Shown: positions 23,136 to 23,185 of the stretch, one piece after another
Layout of the letters: every line of letters begins with the position of its first letter
How positions within the stretch are numbered: position 1 is the first letter of the stretch
NCBI GenBank assembly: GCA_964651505.1
Contig: CAZYXT010000026.1
Location: 1 to 23,185, forward strand
DNA from: Avisuccinivibrio_A sp964651505
Lineage (GTDB): Bacteria; Pseudomonadota; Gammaproteobacteria; Enterobacterales; Succinivibrionaceae
Direction: 5' to 3'
Length of the DNA: 23,185 bases
Position numbers and translations under genes: made by a program
The notes under the pieces: generated by a model
Told to the model about the DNA's origin: nothing
Seen by the model: only the letters and a program-made list of their open reading frames with translations
Databases searched by the model: none

Positions 23136-23185
23136 GGCGCCCGGCGGTGACCTGCTCTTGCACAGACAAGCTGCACTACCATCGG
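23136..23185 (-). rRNA. rrf: 5S ribosomal RNA, 3' end only (runs off the window)
   Basis: Read on the minus strand, the last 50 bases begin CCGATGGTAGTG, the most recognisable stretch of 5S rRNA (around E. coli position 70), and continue with GCAAGAGCAGGTCACCGCC and a GGGC end matching helix IV and the 3' half of helix I. The exact 3' end is set by eye near 23136. The 5' half lies beyond the right edge. The terminator that follows supports this as the end of an rRNA operon read leftward. Confidence 0.9.

Noticed and set aside
1..23185. CRISPR arrays, insertion sequences, prophage genes and tRNA genes
   Set aside because: I looked for regular spaced repeats, transposase reading frames and cloverleaf-like sequences and saw none; short repeated words such as TAAGATCT at 1 and 53 are too small to mean anything.

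Overview
The window reads as the chromosome of a gammaproteobacterium. The run nnr-tsaE-amiB-mutL-miaA is the classic gammaproteobacterial order, MutL has the endonuclease-free C-terminal type, and dgoD and bioA resemble their enterobacterial counterparts. The polyphosphate glucokinase, the biotin synthase type and the mixed TTG/CTT leucine usage make a gut anaerobe such as a Succinivibrionaceae member my best guess, but no taxonomic marker inside the window settles this. A run of 100 N (8589-8688) shows it is a draft scaffold.

Layout. 1-177: a short intergenic stretch with a bidirectional hairpin and a possible small RNA. 178-7110 (minus): nnr, tsaE, amiB, mutL and miaA, tightly packed and partly overlapping. 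7421-8212 (plus): a polyphosphate glucokinase with its own strong terminator. 8279-8795: a regulatory region with TTGT-N3-ACAA palindromes and the scaffold gap. 8796-11525 (plus): dgoA-dgoK-dgoD, an operon turning D-galactonate into pyruvate and glyceraldehyde 3-phosphate, closed by a bidirectional terminator. 11651-15618 (minus): bioB-bioA-recJ. 15907-18213 (plus): a membrane protein that looks like a sugar PTS permease (EIIC-EIIB) without its catalytic residues, followed by prmA. 18312-21880 (plus): a two-gene unit coding for a BrxD-like P-loop ATPase and an Lhr/BrxHI-like superfamily 2 helicase. 21934-23013 (minus): an old-yellow-enzyme oxidoreductase. 23136-23185 (minus): the 3' end of a 5S rRNA gene and its terminator, so an rRNA operon enters from the right edge.

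The most interesting element is the BrxD/BrxHI-like pair. These two families are known as accessory parts of type 2 BREX phage defence, but no PglX, PglZ, PglW or other BREX gene is present. The pair has its own promoter and a terminator on each side, so it is a self-contained two-gene unit, and its codon use looks like that of its neighbours. It could be a minimal stand-alone defence or DNA-processing system. Second in interest is the PTS-like protein, which keeps the overall EIIC-EIIB layout but has lost both the GITEP-type motif and the phosphorylated cysteine, and is coupled to prmA.
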